From: Syngnathus acus
Lineage: Eukaryota > Chordata > Actinopteri > Syngnathiformes > Syngnathidae
DNA: 64,000 bases
NCBI RefSeq assembly: GCF_901709675.1
Contig: NC_051088.1
Location: 248,001 to 312,000 of the forward strand
Direction of reading: 5' to 3'
Position numbers and translations under genes: made by a program. Positions 10,305 through 21,799 of the stretch are shown in pieces. Under the pieces are notes generated by a model. That model was not told the origin of the DNA. It was given only the letters and a program-made list of their open reading frames with translations, and did no database searches. The number at the start of each line of letters is the position of its first letter. Positions within the stretch are counted from its first letter, which is position 1.

Positions 10305-11784
10305 GTAACTTTCACATCTACACCGTTTCATTAACAAAAAATGTTTTTTGGGGAAGTACCATTTTTGATTTAGAAACAAATTAATAATAATGTAGTCATG
10401 TAGCATGTGATGTAACGATATTTGTTTTCCTCAAATATGTTCGTACATGTGTTTAGGCCTGAACTATCATCAAATGTCTAAAATATGGATACTCTAGGTC
10501 AAATTACAGTAGTTTTAATTGGCTACGATTACATAGTCAAATTTCTTCAATCCGATCAGAGTTCAGATAAAGATTTTGACCGAATTCACTGTTTTCATGC
10601 ACACAAAAATAAATAAGAAAATATGAATAAGAAAAATATAAGTGTTTTCATACGTACTGATCGGATTACCTATCAACAATTACCGCCCCTCTCATATGGA
10701 ATTTTTTTTTGATCGGAATGGTAGTGATCCAATCTGAATATTCTGAATGGCGTGTGTGCATGAAGCATTTTTATTTTTATCAGGCTTTTAATCAGAATAA
10801 ATGTGACGACGCATCATTAGGCTTTGCGGCACCATAATAGACCTTTATTTATACCTTGGGATTACTCTCAGAAAATTCTGGTTCAAATAGCAAACAGAAA
10901 AACGGAACAAAAGAGAATAATGCACATGAGTAATAAACAAAGAGTTGAGCAATAAATCAATAGAGCATTGAGTATGAATAAATTGTTGATTAATAAATAA
11001 ATAGTCACGTAATGAATAAGCGTTGAAGGGCATTCCCCTGTCCTATTGCCTCGTTCCCTCAAGTGAGGAGTTATACAGTATATATATATACAAGTAAACA
11101 ACACAAAAAAAATAAAAACAAGAAGGCACAAACAATGAATAAAATAAGAGTGATGAATAAATAATAAATAAACAAATAACACAATAAATAATAATAATAA
11201 GTTAGTTTTAAGTTAACGTTATGTAAGTTGGATAAAAAAACAGAACAATCACAAATACAATAAAAAAAAATAAATAAGCTGACTTAATTTGAAGTTCACA
11301 TACTGTAAGTTACAGTAAGTTACGGAACGTATGTATCTATGTGTCTCTAAGCTATCTTTTTTTATGGATTATTTCGTTGTCATTTATTTCTTTTTACATC
11401 GCTGATATAATGCATTTGTTTTATTGCTATTTGTAATTATCTGCAGTATTTTTAAGGAGCTATCGTTTTTTTGGCTGTGGAACTAATTATACGAATTGCA
11501 ATGTATTCATATGGGAACATTTGATCAAACATACGACTATTTCAACATCTGTAGGTCCCGGAACAAATTCAATTTCTTTTTTTTTTTTTAAATAATTCAG
11601 GTTCGTGTTCCACCTTGTATTTGCTGTGCATTGTGCTTCAACAACAACAACTCCATAAGTGGCAAATAACTTACAAAGAAGAGACAACAATAGATCCATC
11701 TAAAATTCATTCAAAACTCACTTCAAGATATCTGGCTACTCTTTGGAGTACAACTGTAGAGAGAAAGTCCCACCTATTGGTGTA
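10305..11784. other. Intron A-B, AT-rich sequence without a gene
   Basis: 10500-10810 looks like a decayed DNA element (TCGGATTAC and CATGCACAC motifs near both sides). 10860-11180 is an A-rich relic resembling the LINE tail at 56540-56650. A short (TA)n run occurs at 11080-11092. Nothing coding was recognised. Confidence 0.55.
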
Positions 11785-12030
11785 CAGTGATCCCTCGCTA
11801 CTTCGTGGTTCGTTTATCGCGGCTTCACTGCATCGCGGATTTTTTCCAGCCCAAAAAAAAAGTTGTTATAAGAGTTCTAAAAACATATTTGCAGTGTTGC
11901 ACTTTGTTATAAAATAATTTGTTATAAAAAAGACTTCTGAAAACATATTTACAATATTGTACCTTGTTATAAAAAGTTGTTATAAAAATAAGGGTCCTAA
12001 AATCATATTTACAGTATGAATACCGTTTTT
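11785..12030. mobile_element. Tigger/pogo-like MITE with internal tandem repeats
   Basis: The left end TA/CAGTGATCCCTCGCTACTTC is the pogo/Tigger-like terminus, followed by the TTTATCGCGGCTTCACTGCA box. The body has three diverged ~55-bp repeats around TTCTAAAAACATATTTACAG. The right end is not clear. Relatives lie at 18553 and about 26665. Confidence 0.7.
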
Positions 12031-12086
12031 TTCGGGAATCAACCTCACCGTGCCGGCACACAAGACAGGCGAGTGTGCCCCTATAC

Positions 12087-13177
12087 CAGGGTTCGGCAAC
12101 CCGCGGCTCTTTAGCACGCCCCTCGCGGCTCCCTGGAGTTTTTGCAAAGATGCGTGAAAATGGAAAAATAAGTTTTTTGTTGTTGTTGTTTTTTTAAATA
12201 TGTTTTTTAGATGGTTATCATGACACAAGAATTCTTATGCTTTAAAAATGTATGTAGTTGTAAATATATTAAAAATACAGAATTTAAGAATGACGCCAAA
12301 TAGCAAAATTGCGTCATAGCCTGCAACACAGCACAGGTGAGTTGTAAACAAACAGGTGTGTGAGGGATGGGCCGTGGATTCAAAAGACAAAAAGAGAAAC
12401 ATTGCTGATGAGAACAGAGGCTTTAAGAAAGAATGCAATTTTGAACTTTTTGCTTTCATTGCCAATGCTGAAGCATTGCCTGCATGTTTGATTATCAATG
12501 AGAAGTTGTCAAATAACAAAAAGAGAAATTTGGAGCGACATTTTCAGCTAAAGCGTGCTAAATTTGCTGCCGATCACCCAGTTGCAACTGAAAGGAAAGG
12601 TGCAATTGCAGTGCTGGTGGAGAAATCTGAGGACCGAAAAAACTGTTTCAACAAGTGGATTGCATCTCCAAACTCTACTACCAATGCACGTTTTGTTGCA
12701 GCCCGGGAGACAATAAAGCGCGGAAAACCATTCACCGATGGCGAATTCATGAAGGATTAATTCATTAAAATATCAGAGTGCCTATTTTCGAACTTCAAAA
12801 ACAAAACCGAGATCATTCAGAAAATTAAACACATGCCTGTCCGCACAAACAATATCACCGATCAGCAGATCAAGGATATCAATTCAGCTCCAGCTTTCTC
12901 AATGGCCTGTGATGGATGAGTCGTGTGACGTGACCGATATCGAACAGACAGCTCTGCTATGCAGGTACGTGAACTCTAATGGGCCGCAAGAAGAAATGAT
13001 CAAATTGATACCACTATTTTCCTTTAAATTATTTTAATAGTAGGCATACAACTTATGTATTGACAGTCTATGTTGCATTATAAAAGGCTTTTAGATTTTT
13101 GCGGCTCCAGACAGGTATGTTTTTTGTTTTTTTTGGGCCAATATGGCTCTTCGAACATTTTGAGTTGCCGAACCCTG
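12087..13177 (+). mobile_element. hAT element with 8-bp TSD and transposase relic
   Basis: The ends CAGGGTTCGGCAACCC and GAGTTGCCGAACCCTG are inverted repeats. The duplication CCCTATAC is perfect at 12079-12086 and 13178-13185. It is 1,091 bp long and carries the N-terminal part of a transposase (12356-13010). Confidence 0.95.
12356..13010 (+). pseudogene. hAT transposase N-terminal relic (GTF2IRD2/EPM2AIP1-like type)
   Basis: The frame to 12760 reads KKRNIADENRGFKKECNFEL … NLERHFQLKRAKFA … ARETIKRGKPFTDGEFMKD. It then stops and continues with SECLFSNFKNKTEIIQKI. This follows the N-terminal layout of BED-type hAT transposases (finger region, then the GEF region), but zinc-ligand cysteines are missing and the catalytic domain is absent. 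Two stops and a deletion near 12900-12960 confirm decay. Confidence 0.75.
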
Positions 13178-13420
13178 CCCTATACCATCAGCGATCGCCT
13201 CCTTCAAACAATTCTACTGCCCATATTCTACAGGTGTTACTCGTAAGGTTAAAGGTGACCGGCGGCCATCTTAGCTCTAATGCACTTCAAAATAAAAGTC
13301 TATAGTACTTCAAAATGAGAGTCAAATAAGTCAATATAATAATATTATCAATTAAGAGTCCAATAGCAACTCTACGTGAGATCAACAAAAGGTCAACAAA
13401 GGCTCAATCAAGATTCAAGT

Positions 13421-15738
13421 GTTCCTGTAGGAATCGTCGCTTCATTCGCGGATATAGCACAGTGGTTGCTCTCACCAGCCCCGCCTCTCCGTACAAATGG
13501 ACGAAACCAGCGGAGCATGCATTCGTTGAGCTGAAGGGGTGTTTTACGACCGCCCCTATCCTTCGAGTGCCTGAGCCCGAGAGACAATTTGTGGTCGAGC
13601 TGGAGAGAGGACGTCCGCGATAGCGTTCGGGCCTGCCCCATCTGTAACCGCTGCAAGGCGTCTAATTGTCCTCCGGCCGGATTACTCCAACCTTTGCCCG
13701 TTCCCCGGCGTCCCCGGTCCCACTTGTCGATTGACTTTGTCATGGGTCTTCCGCCCTCGGAGGGGAACACGGCGGTTCTTACGGTTGTGGACCGCTTTAG
13801 CAAGATGGCCCATTTCATTCCCCTGCCTAAGCTCCCGTCAGCGAAGAAAATGGCGTCTATTATGCTGCGGACGATTTTTCGTCACCACGGTCTCCCACAG
13901 GAAATCGTGTCGGACCGAGGCCCACAATTCGCCTCTGCTTTCTGGGCGGAATTCTGTCTCCTCGGCGCCGCAGCCAGCCTCTCCTCGGGGTTTCACCTGC
14001 AATCCAACGGGCAAGCGAAACGCCTGAACCAGGAGCTGGGTAAGTGTCAGGTCTAAATCCAATCAGACATTAAACCACACGTTGGAAGGAAGAGGAGGAA
14101 AGAACCAGAACAGGTTTACTCGCGAGGAGAACGATAGAGAGCAAACTCAGTTACAATCTCCATCAATTCTGAGTTCTCACTTCACGTGCTCCTCTATTTA
14201 ATGTTTTGGTTGCCCTGGTTACAAAGGCGTTGCTACACTAAAGGGAGGGGAGATAGTGTCTGTAGCAACGCTTATCAGCTAAGGAATGTAGTGTGGTGTG
14301 AATTAGCACTTCATTGTCGGCCCGTGACCCCCGCAGACTTTGTCCTTCTTCATCAACCAACTGTTCTTCTCATGGTTGGCTGATTTGTCCTCGAGTGGGA
14401 TCAGATAACTTGAATTGCCGCTTTCCTGTGGAACAATGCAACTAAACCTTGGCTAACTTTATCTACTTGGTAAAGTAACACACAATAATAATAAGTAACT
14501 TGTCCTAAGCACTTCAACACACATTAAGTAAAATGTAAGGTAACTGGTATGCAGTTCCTTAAACGAACATTGAGTAAATATGGGATAACTTGTATGCAAC
14601 TACTTCAAACTGTATATAACACTTAACAAAGAAAACAGTTCTGACCAACAACAATCTATGAACCAAACCTACAGTTAGATAAAAGGAATGAAGTTCCTCT
14701 GAACCAAATAAGAACATTTCGCCTATGCAAATAAGCTCGGCTCATTGTTAGTGAAGGCCTCCTACAGGAACAAAAACACACAGATAACATAAGGACAGGA
14801 AGGAGACATATGGCTGACAGGGATCAAAAGACATCCCTGTCACTAAAAAGGAAAAACCTAGATGAAAGGAAAGTCATAAACATGTAAAGACGAGGCCTCC
14901 AGGTCTGGCAGGCCAGGGCTTCACTTAAATTATCCTAACAGTAAGTCTCTCCGATGCATGGCTGCTGGGGATCAGCGCGGGTGGGCCAAACAGCTTCCCT
15001 GGGTGGAATATGCTCATAATGCCCTTCCCAGTTCAGCCATGGGACTTTCGCCCTTCTACTGCGTCTTTGGATATCAACCGCCCCTGTTCGCCCACCAGGA
15101 GCGTAGTGCTGAGTGCCCGTCCGCCCTGGGCTGTGTTCGCCGCTGTCACCGGGTCTGGGCAAGAGCCCGGGTCTCTCTCATCTGTTCAGTTGCAGGCTAC
15201 ACTCGCCAGGCGAAAAAAGCACCGGATGCCGGCTCCAGTGTATAGCGTAGGACAGCGAATGTGGCTCTCGACGCGGGACTTACCGTTATGCTCAGGATCC
15301 CGCAAGCTGGCTCCCCGCTTCGTTGGTCCGTTCCCAATACGCAAGGTGATCAGCACGTCCGCCTGCGCCTCCCTGGTTCCATGAGAGTCCATCCCACGTT
15401 CCACGTCTCTCGTGTGAAGCCCGTCTTTGAGAGTCCCCTGGTCTCGTCGAGGGAGAACCGGTCTACACCGTCCGTTCCCTGCTGCGACGCGGCCGTGGGT
15501 TCCAGTATCTCGTGGACTGGGAGGGTTGCTACGACGCGCACCGCTCCTGGGTGCCGAGCCGCTGGATCCTCGACCCTTCACTCATCACGGAGTTTCACCG
15601 CCGGCATCCAGACCAGCCCGGTCCTCGGCCGAGAGGGAGGGTCCCGTGCAGCACCATTCCCCGGGCTCGACGACTTCGCCTCCCGCACCTGTCGCTGCGT
15701 CGTCCGCCGAGGAGTTGGACGCATCGACAGAGTATTGA
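13421..15738 (+). pseudogene. Ty3/gypsy chromovirus pol: RT end, integrase, chromodomain
   Basis: The order of parts is clear. RT/RNase H border: FIRGYSTVVALTSPASPYKW and [16 protein letters not shown] (13435-13595). Integrase: [20 protein letters not shown] (zinc finger end), [20 protein letters not shown] (first Asp), [13 protein letters not shown] (second Asp) and [12 protein letters not shown] (Glu region changed to AKRLNQE). After the solo LTR (14045-14940): LPWVEYAHNALPSSAMGLSP. C-terminus: RVHPTFHVSRVKPV, then a chromodomain reading [20 protein letters not shown] at 15499-15560. Frameshifts occur at about 15090, 15260 and 15430. RNase H is deleted at about 13590. The chromodomain identifies the chromovirus branch. 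Confidence 0.92.
14045..14940 (-). mobile_element. Solo LTR of the endogenous retrovirus family, 5-bp TSD
   Basis: TGTCAGGTCTAAATCC … TTATCCTAACA matches the two LTRs at 48683-50354 and 55466-56366 along its length, with scattered differences. A perfect 5-bp duplication GTAAG lies at 14040-14044 and 14941-14945. There is no internal sequence, so a provirus was probably removed by LTR-LTR recombination. It interrupts the chromovirus integrase just after the NQELG codons. Confidence 0.95.
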
Positions 15739-15838
15739 TCCCTCCCGGCCGCCTGTTCCGGTGGGTTGGGGAGGGGGGGGTTGGTGCCTCCTGGGGACGT
15801 CGGGGGCCGTCCCTTGTGTGTGTGTGTGGGGGGGGTTC

Positions 15839-16277
15839 TGTCATGAGTAGGCGCCACCAGCCGCTTGGCCACGACCTCCAATCACCGTAACCACTGTCAC
15901 CTGGCACTGGCTCATCAGGAGCGCTATATTAGCGCGGCCAGCGCAACGCCCGTTGTCAGCTTGTCTCGTCATGTCCTTGTAAGCATCGGTCCTAGAAAGC
16001 TTGACTCCCCGTTTCCCTGTGATTCGGTTCTTGATCTGTCAGTCCTGTCCTACTTTTGCGGCAGCAGTCATCCAATTCAGAAGCCTCCTGTCAGCAGCCC
16101 GTCCACGCTCACGAGAAGCCCAGTCGAGTGCTCCTTCCCTTGGCTCGCCATCCGGCCACCCACGCCCGACGAGTACAGCCTCGTTTGTCCACTGCTTCAG
16201 CCCTCCATCATTTCCTTCCCCTTTCACAATAAAGTCTGGTCGCTCTGCACTTGGCTGTACATCAAGTGATCATTACA
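15839..16277 (+). mobile_element. 3' LTR of the chromovirus
   Basis: It starts TGTCATGAGTAGGC directly after a purine-rich tract (GTGGGGGGGGTTC, 15826-15838), as expected for a 3' LTR after its polypurine tract, and ends CATTACA. An AATAAA signal lies at 16229-16234. The 5' LTR is not in the window. Confidence 0.75.
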
Positions 16278-17514
16278 AAACAGGGCATCTCATGCAGGGT
16301 TTAAAAAAAAAAAAAAGTCAGTCAGTGCGTATTACGTTTGGCAATTTCATAGTGTCCCACAACGGTGATTTCAGATCATTTGGAATACCAACGCTTCAAT
16401 CAAATCTGAAGAAACAGTAAGAATGAGGTGTGACGTGTATGGTGTCTGATATTGTAGAGCGAGGAATCACACTTCAGTCTTGACAGACTCTGTTAATATC
16501 GACTACACCCCAGTGATGATTTCCATCTGACCATGTTATCATCGTTAGCATCCGACTTCAGCGGAGAGACAGGCCCCTAATGACTGTAGCTTTCTGTGTT
16601 TTAGATGGGTCCTTCCTCTGAAGACTTGTTTTTTCCCCAGTTAAGGTTACCAAAAATCGCTGTTCACACAACTGTAAAAGAATATCACATACCCTCGAAC
16701 TCCTGTAACACACATCTCACATGGCTAGTGTACACTGGAAATTCATGGAACCCTTGAATAATCTTTACATTCTCCACTCCTCACGATGAAAATAATGTGA
16801 TTTAAATCTGTCCTTCCTTCCTTCCTTCCTTCCTTCCTTCCTTCCTTCCTTCCTTCCTTCCTTCCTTCCTTCCTTCCTTCCTTCCTTCCTTCGATCCGGG
16901 GTCAGATCCAGGGGCAGCAATTTTACCAGACTTTCTTTCTCCAGCCACTTGGTCCAGCTATTCCAAGGGAATCCCAATAATAACAATTATGATAATGCAT
17001 CAGACTGATGTGGAGCTTTTCTGGTTAACTGGACATTTGAAACGCTCACAATGGATATTATTATTATACATGTCATTTATTCACGTATTCACACTCTGCT
17101 GGCGGTTAACTACGTGAGTAGCCACAGCTGCCCTGTGGCAGCACTGTGGCATGCTTCCAGTGCCTGTGTGCACTCATCAGTTATTTTAATCAATGGAAAC
17201 TACCAAAATAACTGAAACTAAACATGAAAAAAACAACACTTTCATTAACAAAATAAAACCAAAAATGCTTTTGGAAAAGCGACAACTGAAACTGCATTTT
17301 ATGTTTACAACTACCTATAATTATAGCAAAAATGTCCTTCATATTTGCCTTTGGAAATTAAGTTAATACATGAGCCTTTGGGGCTGATTTTAAATTTTGA
17401 TGATTTTATTTATTTCTCTACTAACTGCACGGTCGTTAGTCGAAAGAAGAGGTCGAACAATCATCTGGAAATCGAAGTCTTCTTTGATGTGTATGCGGTT
17501 TAGGTCTTTTAAAG
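16278..17514. other. Intron A-B sequence with a (CTTC)n microsatellite
   Basis: Apart from the CTTC tract (16811-16892) and an A-rich run (16303-16316), nothing coding or repetitive was recognised. Confidence 0.6.
16811..16892. repeat. (CTTC)n microsatellite
   Basis: About 20 uninterrupted CCTT units. Confidence 0.97.
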
Positions 17515-17922
17515 TAGCGGTCCCCAACCGTTTTAGCACCAAGGACCAGATTAATGTCAGACAATATTTTCACGGACTGGCCTTTAAGGTGTGGTTCATA
17601 AATACAACAAAATAAAATGGTACGACTGGCATAAAAACAATGGTATAATATAATAATAAATGTGAATCTACTGTGTCCTCCTATGCAACTGTACTCAGCG
17701 TACTCATAACATCGCACCAACATCATCACGAGGAATGTTATGTTATTTTCAAATCATCGAGGTGTAGGAGATAATCCGGTTAATTTTTCAAAATAAAAGA
17801 CCATTCAGACTAAGATAAATATTACGGAAATAATACAAGTTATTTATATTTTCTTGTGCGGCCTGGTACCAAATGATCCACGGACCGGTACCGATCCACG
17901 GCCCAGGGGTTGAGGATCACTT
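17515..17922. mobile_element. hAT MITE (GGTCCCCAACC type), 8-bp TSD
   Basis: The ends TAGCGGTCCCCAACC and the inverse of AAGTGATCCTCAACC pair up. The duplication TTTTAAAG lies at 17507-17514 and 17923-17930. The internal GTACCGATCCACGGCCCAGG links it to the family at 33450-34186. No transposase frame. Confidence 0.9.
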
Positions 17923-17930
17923 TTTTAAAG

Positions 17931-18552
17931 CATAGCCCCCGCCTACCCTAAATTTTAAGTACTGTCCATTTTTTCCGTCATAGTGTGCCGTAGAGTCTGA
18001 CACAGCTTCTCAATGATGACCAGGCTCGTGTGATAGCAGAAGGCTCACATTTGCCAAGATCATGTTTCATTGGATGTCCAACAGTATAGAGCTCTGTACC
18101 TTGACGTCAAACGTAAACAAAGCTGCTTTGGCAGAATAAAAAACATGTTACTGAAAACGAAACAAAACGGCAACAAACGGGACAAAAGAAGTGACGAGCA
18201 CTATACAGACAACTAAAACAAGAACCAACGTTAATGGATAGCAGCCATAAAAAAGGGCCAAGAGCAAGACGTTGAAGTGGAATTCTTCCCTTAGTGGCAG
18301 TTACCAACTGTGAAGTGTCACTTCATACCAGTTGAGTCAATTACTGAATCAGTTTAATCATGCGGATGTAACTTGATTCAATAGTTGTCCACTATTAATG
18401 GTGATGAAAGAATCTGGTGCCCCCGAGTGAGCCCCTAATGTGTACGCCACCACCGCCGCTTCTCCATCTGGCTAAGATTTTTTATGATATATGAGGGGAA
18501 ACACGCACACACACACACTCATACAAAGTACCGTCACTCGCTTATGTATGTA
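17931..18552. other. Intron A-B sequence, nothing recognised
   Basis: Unique-looking DNA with a short CA run near 18507-18518. No gene or clear repeat was identified. Confidence 0.55.
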
Positions 18553-18800
18553 CAGTGATCCCTCGCTATTTCGCGGTTCGTTTATCGCAGCTTCACTGCA
18601 TCGCGGATTTCTTCCAGTCAAAAAAAAAGTTGTTATATTAAAAATTCTAAAAACCTATTTGCAGTGTTGTACTTTGTTATAAAAGAAGTTGTTCTAATAA
18701 AAGACTTCTGAAAATATATTTACAGTATTGTACCTTGTTTATAAAAAGTTGTTAGAATAATAAGAGTCCTAAAATCATATTTACAGTATGTATACTTTAG
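18553..18800. mobile_element. Tigger/pogo-like MITE, second copy
   Basis: TA/CAGTGATCCCTCGCTATTTC followed by the same body and ~55-bp internal repeats as 11785-12030. The right end is unclear. Confidence 0.7.
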
Positions 18801-18910
18801 CTACATCTACATATACATCTACAAAATGTAATGTATGTGGTAACTTGTGACCACTAGAGGGCCCTGTTTAACCAAGGTTAACAACAGAACGTCACATCTA
18901 CATATGTTAC

Positions 18911-18914
18911 AGAC

Positions 18915-18959
<45 letters not shown>

Positions 18960-18975
18960 GACGTGCACACACACG
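18911..18975. repeat. (CA)n microsatellite
   Basis: A long CA run interrupted by a few CG steps. Confidence 0.95.
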
Positions 18976-19045
18976 TATAATATTTATATTTTCAATATTT
19001 ATACAATATTTTCTGTATGTTATTTATACTATTAATGTATTATTT

Positions 19046-19420
19046 GGGTGGCTCGGTGGCGCACTGGGTAGCACGTCCGCCTCACAGTTAGGAGGGTGCG
19101 GGTTCGATTCCACCTCCGGCCCTCCCTGTGTGGAGTTTGCACGTTCTCCCCGGGCCCGCGTGGGTTTTCTCCGGACACTCCGGTTTCCTCCCACGTCCCA
19201 AAAAACATGCTTGGTAGGCTGATTGAGCACTCCAAATTGTCCCTAGGTGTGAGTGTGAGTGCGAGTGCGAGTGCGAATGGTTGTTCGTCTCTGTGTGCCC
19301 TGCGATTGGCTGGCAACCGGTTCAGGGTGTCCCCCGCCTACTGCCCGATGACGCTGGGATAGGCTCCAGCACACCCGCGACCCCCGTGGGGACTGAGCGG
19401 TGCAGAAAATGGATGGATGG
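19046..19420 (+). mobile_element. tRNA-derived SINE with L2-like tail, full length
   Basis: The head GGGTGGCTCGGTGGCGCACT carries an A-box (TGGCGCACTGGGTAGC) and B-box (GGTTCGATTCC). The tail is TAGGCTCCAGCACACCCGCG … (ATGG)n. An 11-bp duplication ATGTATTATTT lies at 19035-19045 and 19421-19431. The best preserved copy of this SINE in the window. Confidence 0.95.
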
Positions 19421-19487
19421 ATGTATTATTTGTATGTTTATTTATGTTTTGTATTTATTTAATGTTCTAATAATATGCACTTAAATA

Positions 19488-21047
19488 CACTGCTCAAAAA
19501 AATTAAAGGAACACTTTGAAAGCACATCAGATTTCAATGGTGAAAAAAAAATGTTGGATATCGATACTGATATGGACAGTTTAATGTTTCAGGAACAAAA
19601 GGATGCTGGATGGAAATAAAAGTTTTCAGCCTACAGAGGGCTCAGTATATAGACACCCCAAAAATCTAAGTGAGAAAATGATATGGCAGGCTCGTCCATT
19701 TTGCCTAAATTCAATATCTGCAACTCAAAATTATTTTCAATATCTTGTGTGGCCCCCCCGAGCTTGTATGCATGCTTGACAACGTCGCGGCATGCTCCTC
19801 ATGAGACGACGAATGGTGTCTTGTGAGATGTCCTCCCAGATCTGTCTAAGGGCATCAGTGAGCTCCTGTAAAGTCTGAGGAGCAACATGGCAGCATCTGA
19901 TGAACCGAAACATTATGTCCCAGAGGTGTTCTATCGGGTTTATATCAGGTGATCGTGGGGGCCATTAAATTGTGTCAATTCCGTCATCCTCCAGATACTG
20001 TCTGCATACTCTTGCCACAATAGGCCGGACATTGTTGTGGATCAGGAGGAACCCAGGACCTACTGCACCAGCTTAGGGTCTGACCATGGGTGCAAGGATT
20101 TCATCCCAATACCTAATGGCAGTCAGACTGCCGTTCTCTAGCCTGCAGAGGTCTGTTCGTCCCTCCATGGAAATGCTCGCCAGACCATCACTGACCCACC
20201 ACCGAACCGGTCATGCTGAATGATGTTGCAGGCAGCATAGCGCTCTCCTTGGCTTCTCCAGACCCTTTCACGTCTATCACAGGTTGCTCAAGGTAAACCT
20301 CTCATCTGTGAAAAGCACAGGGCGCCAGTGGCGGACTTGCCAATTCTGGTGTTCTATGGCAAATGCCAATCGAGCTCCACGGTGCTGAGCAATGAGCACA
20401 GGGCACACCCCAAAGGACGTCGTGCCCTGAGGCCACCCTCGTGAAGTCTGTTTCTGACTGTTTGGGCAGAGACATTCACATCGGTAGCCTGCTGGAGGTC
20501 ATTCTGTAGGGCTCGGGCAGTGCTCAACCTGTTTCTCCTTGCACAAAGCAGCAGATATCGGTCCTGCTGATGGAATGAGGACCCTGTCCAGCTCTCCTAG
20601 AGTAACTGCCCGTCTCCTGGAATCTCCTCCATGCTCTGTAGCTTGTCCTGGGAGACACATCAAATCTTCTTGCAACAGCACGCATGGATGTGCCATCCTG
20701 GGGGAGTTGGACAATCTGCGCAACTTCAGGAGGGTTAAGAAATCGCCTCATGCTCCCAGTCGTGATAATGACTTTAGCTAAAGCCAACACTTGTGGAAAA
20801 ACTGTTAAAAAAGATCAAGAGGAGGAACTTGAAATGGCCTCCACCTGTAAAACCAGTCCTGTTTTGGAGACCATCTCGTTATTGTCCCTCTCGTGCAACT
20901 GTTGTTAATTCCATCAGCACCAATGCAGCTGAAACTGATTAACAACCCCCTCTGCCACGTACCTGACCAAAACCTTATCAGAAAAGTCTAATTGAATTCA
21001 TGCCATACCCTGATAAAAAACTGTTCCTTTAATTTTTTTGAGCAGTG
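19488..21047 (-). mobile_element. Tc1/mariner element, TA-flanked
   Basis: The termini CACTGCTCAAAAAAATTAAA and its inverse at 21016-21047 are flanked by TA (19486-19487 and 21048-21049). The 1,560-bp length fits a Tc1 element with a single transposase gene on the - strand. Confidence 0.95.
19760..20790 (-). pseudogene. Tc1-type transposase relic
   Basis: The - strand reads VARRFDVSPRTSYRAWRRFQ near 20640-20700 (paired-like helix-turn-helix) and then GPGFLLIHNNVRP near 20040, where the catalytic Asp of the second DDE position appears as Asn. The last part is WPPRSPDINPIEHLWDI near 19930-19975, containing the third acidic position, ending about 19760. Several frameshifts break the frame. It is inactive. 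Confidence 0.85.
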
Positions 21048-21059
21048 TAGTTCCATATA

Positions 21060-21464
21060 CATTTATTGACACATTGTCAAATCCTGCAGTTATCAAACGT
21101 AAGCGACCGGCTTTCCGTTTAAAGGGTTCAAACTCTCCTTTGTCCCCGCTGCTATAATGCAGCTCTTATCAGGAGACGAGAGTTAAATCAGCCGGAATTC
21201 AGTAAATAATCGTCCGAGTGCTAACCGCCTCTAAGAAATCAATTCTGAAGGATTCGCTTCAGGATCTTTTCAGGACGCCAATCCCTCTAAAGTCAAGCGA
21301 CGTGCGTGTTGAGTAATCTGTTGAGAATTAGCGTCAGAATGACCGCGCCCCTTCTCCTGGTGGCTATTTTCCATTGATTTGGGGCTTTTCTTAAATCTCG
21401 GATATATTTAGCTGTATTTGTTAAGACTGAGGAGGTACGTTAATTTACACTAGTGCACACGCCA
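21060..21464. mobile_element. Decayed LTR fragment, same family as 23551-25454
   Basis: 21074-21430 follows the first third of the LTR at 23551 (GACGCCAATCCCTCTAAAGTCAAGCGACG, AGAATGACCGCGCC and the following stretch) with many changes. Its end abuts the 3' end of the L2 LINE. Confidence 0.65.
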
Positions 21465-21799
21465 TGTTTGAGCATGCCAAACAAGGAATTTGACTTTGGT
21501 ACATCATAACCTCTGTTCAACATTTAGGTGACTAACAACACTCGGGATGTGTGAAAAATGACAAATATTCTCAAACATACCCTGATCTTAAACTCCCAGG
21601 AGGGCAAGGAAAAACTCAAAACTCCAATTCGGGGAAATGAGAAACCTTGAGAAGAGACCACAGATGGGAGGATCCCTCTTCCAGGATGACCAGGCTGCAA
21701 TGGATGCAGAGAGGACACATAGTACAAATAATGTAGACAATTCAAAAAAGGTGTAGAGGGCAGGATGTTATTGCACAGCAATGACTCTGAGACTCTAAG

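Noticed and set aside
18847-19035. Short frame with repeated Thr-His
   Set aside because: Translation of the CA microsatellite.
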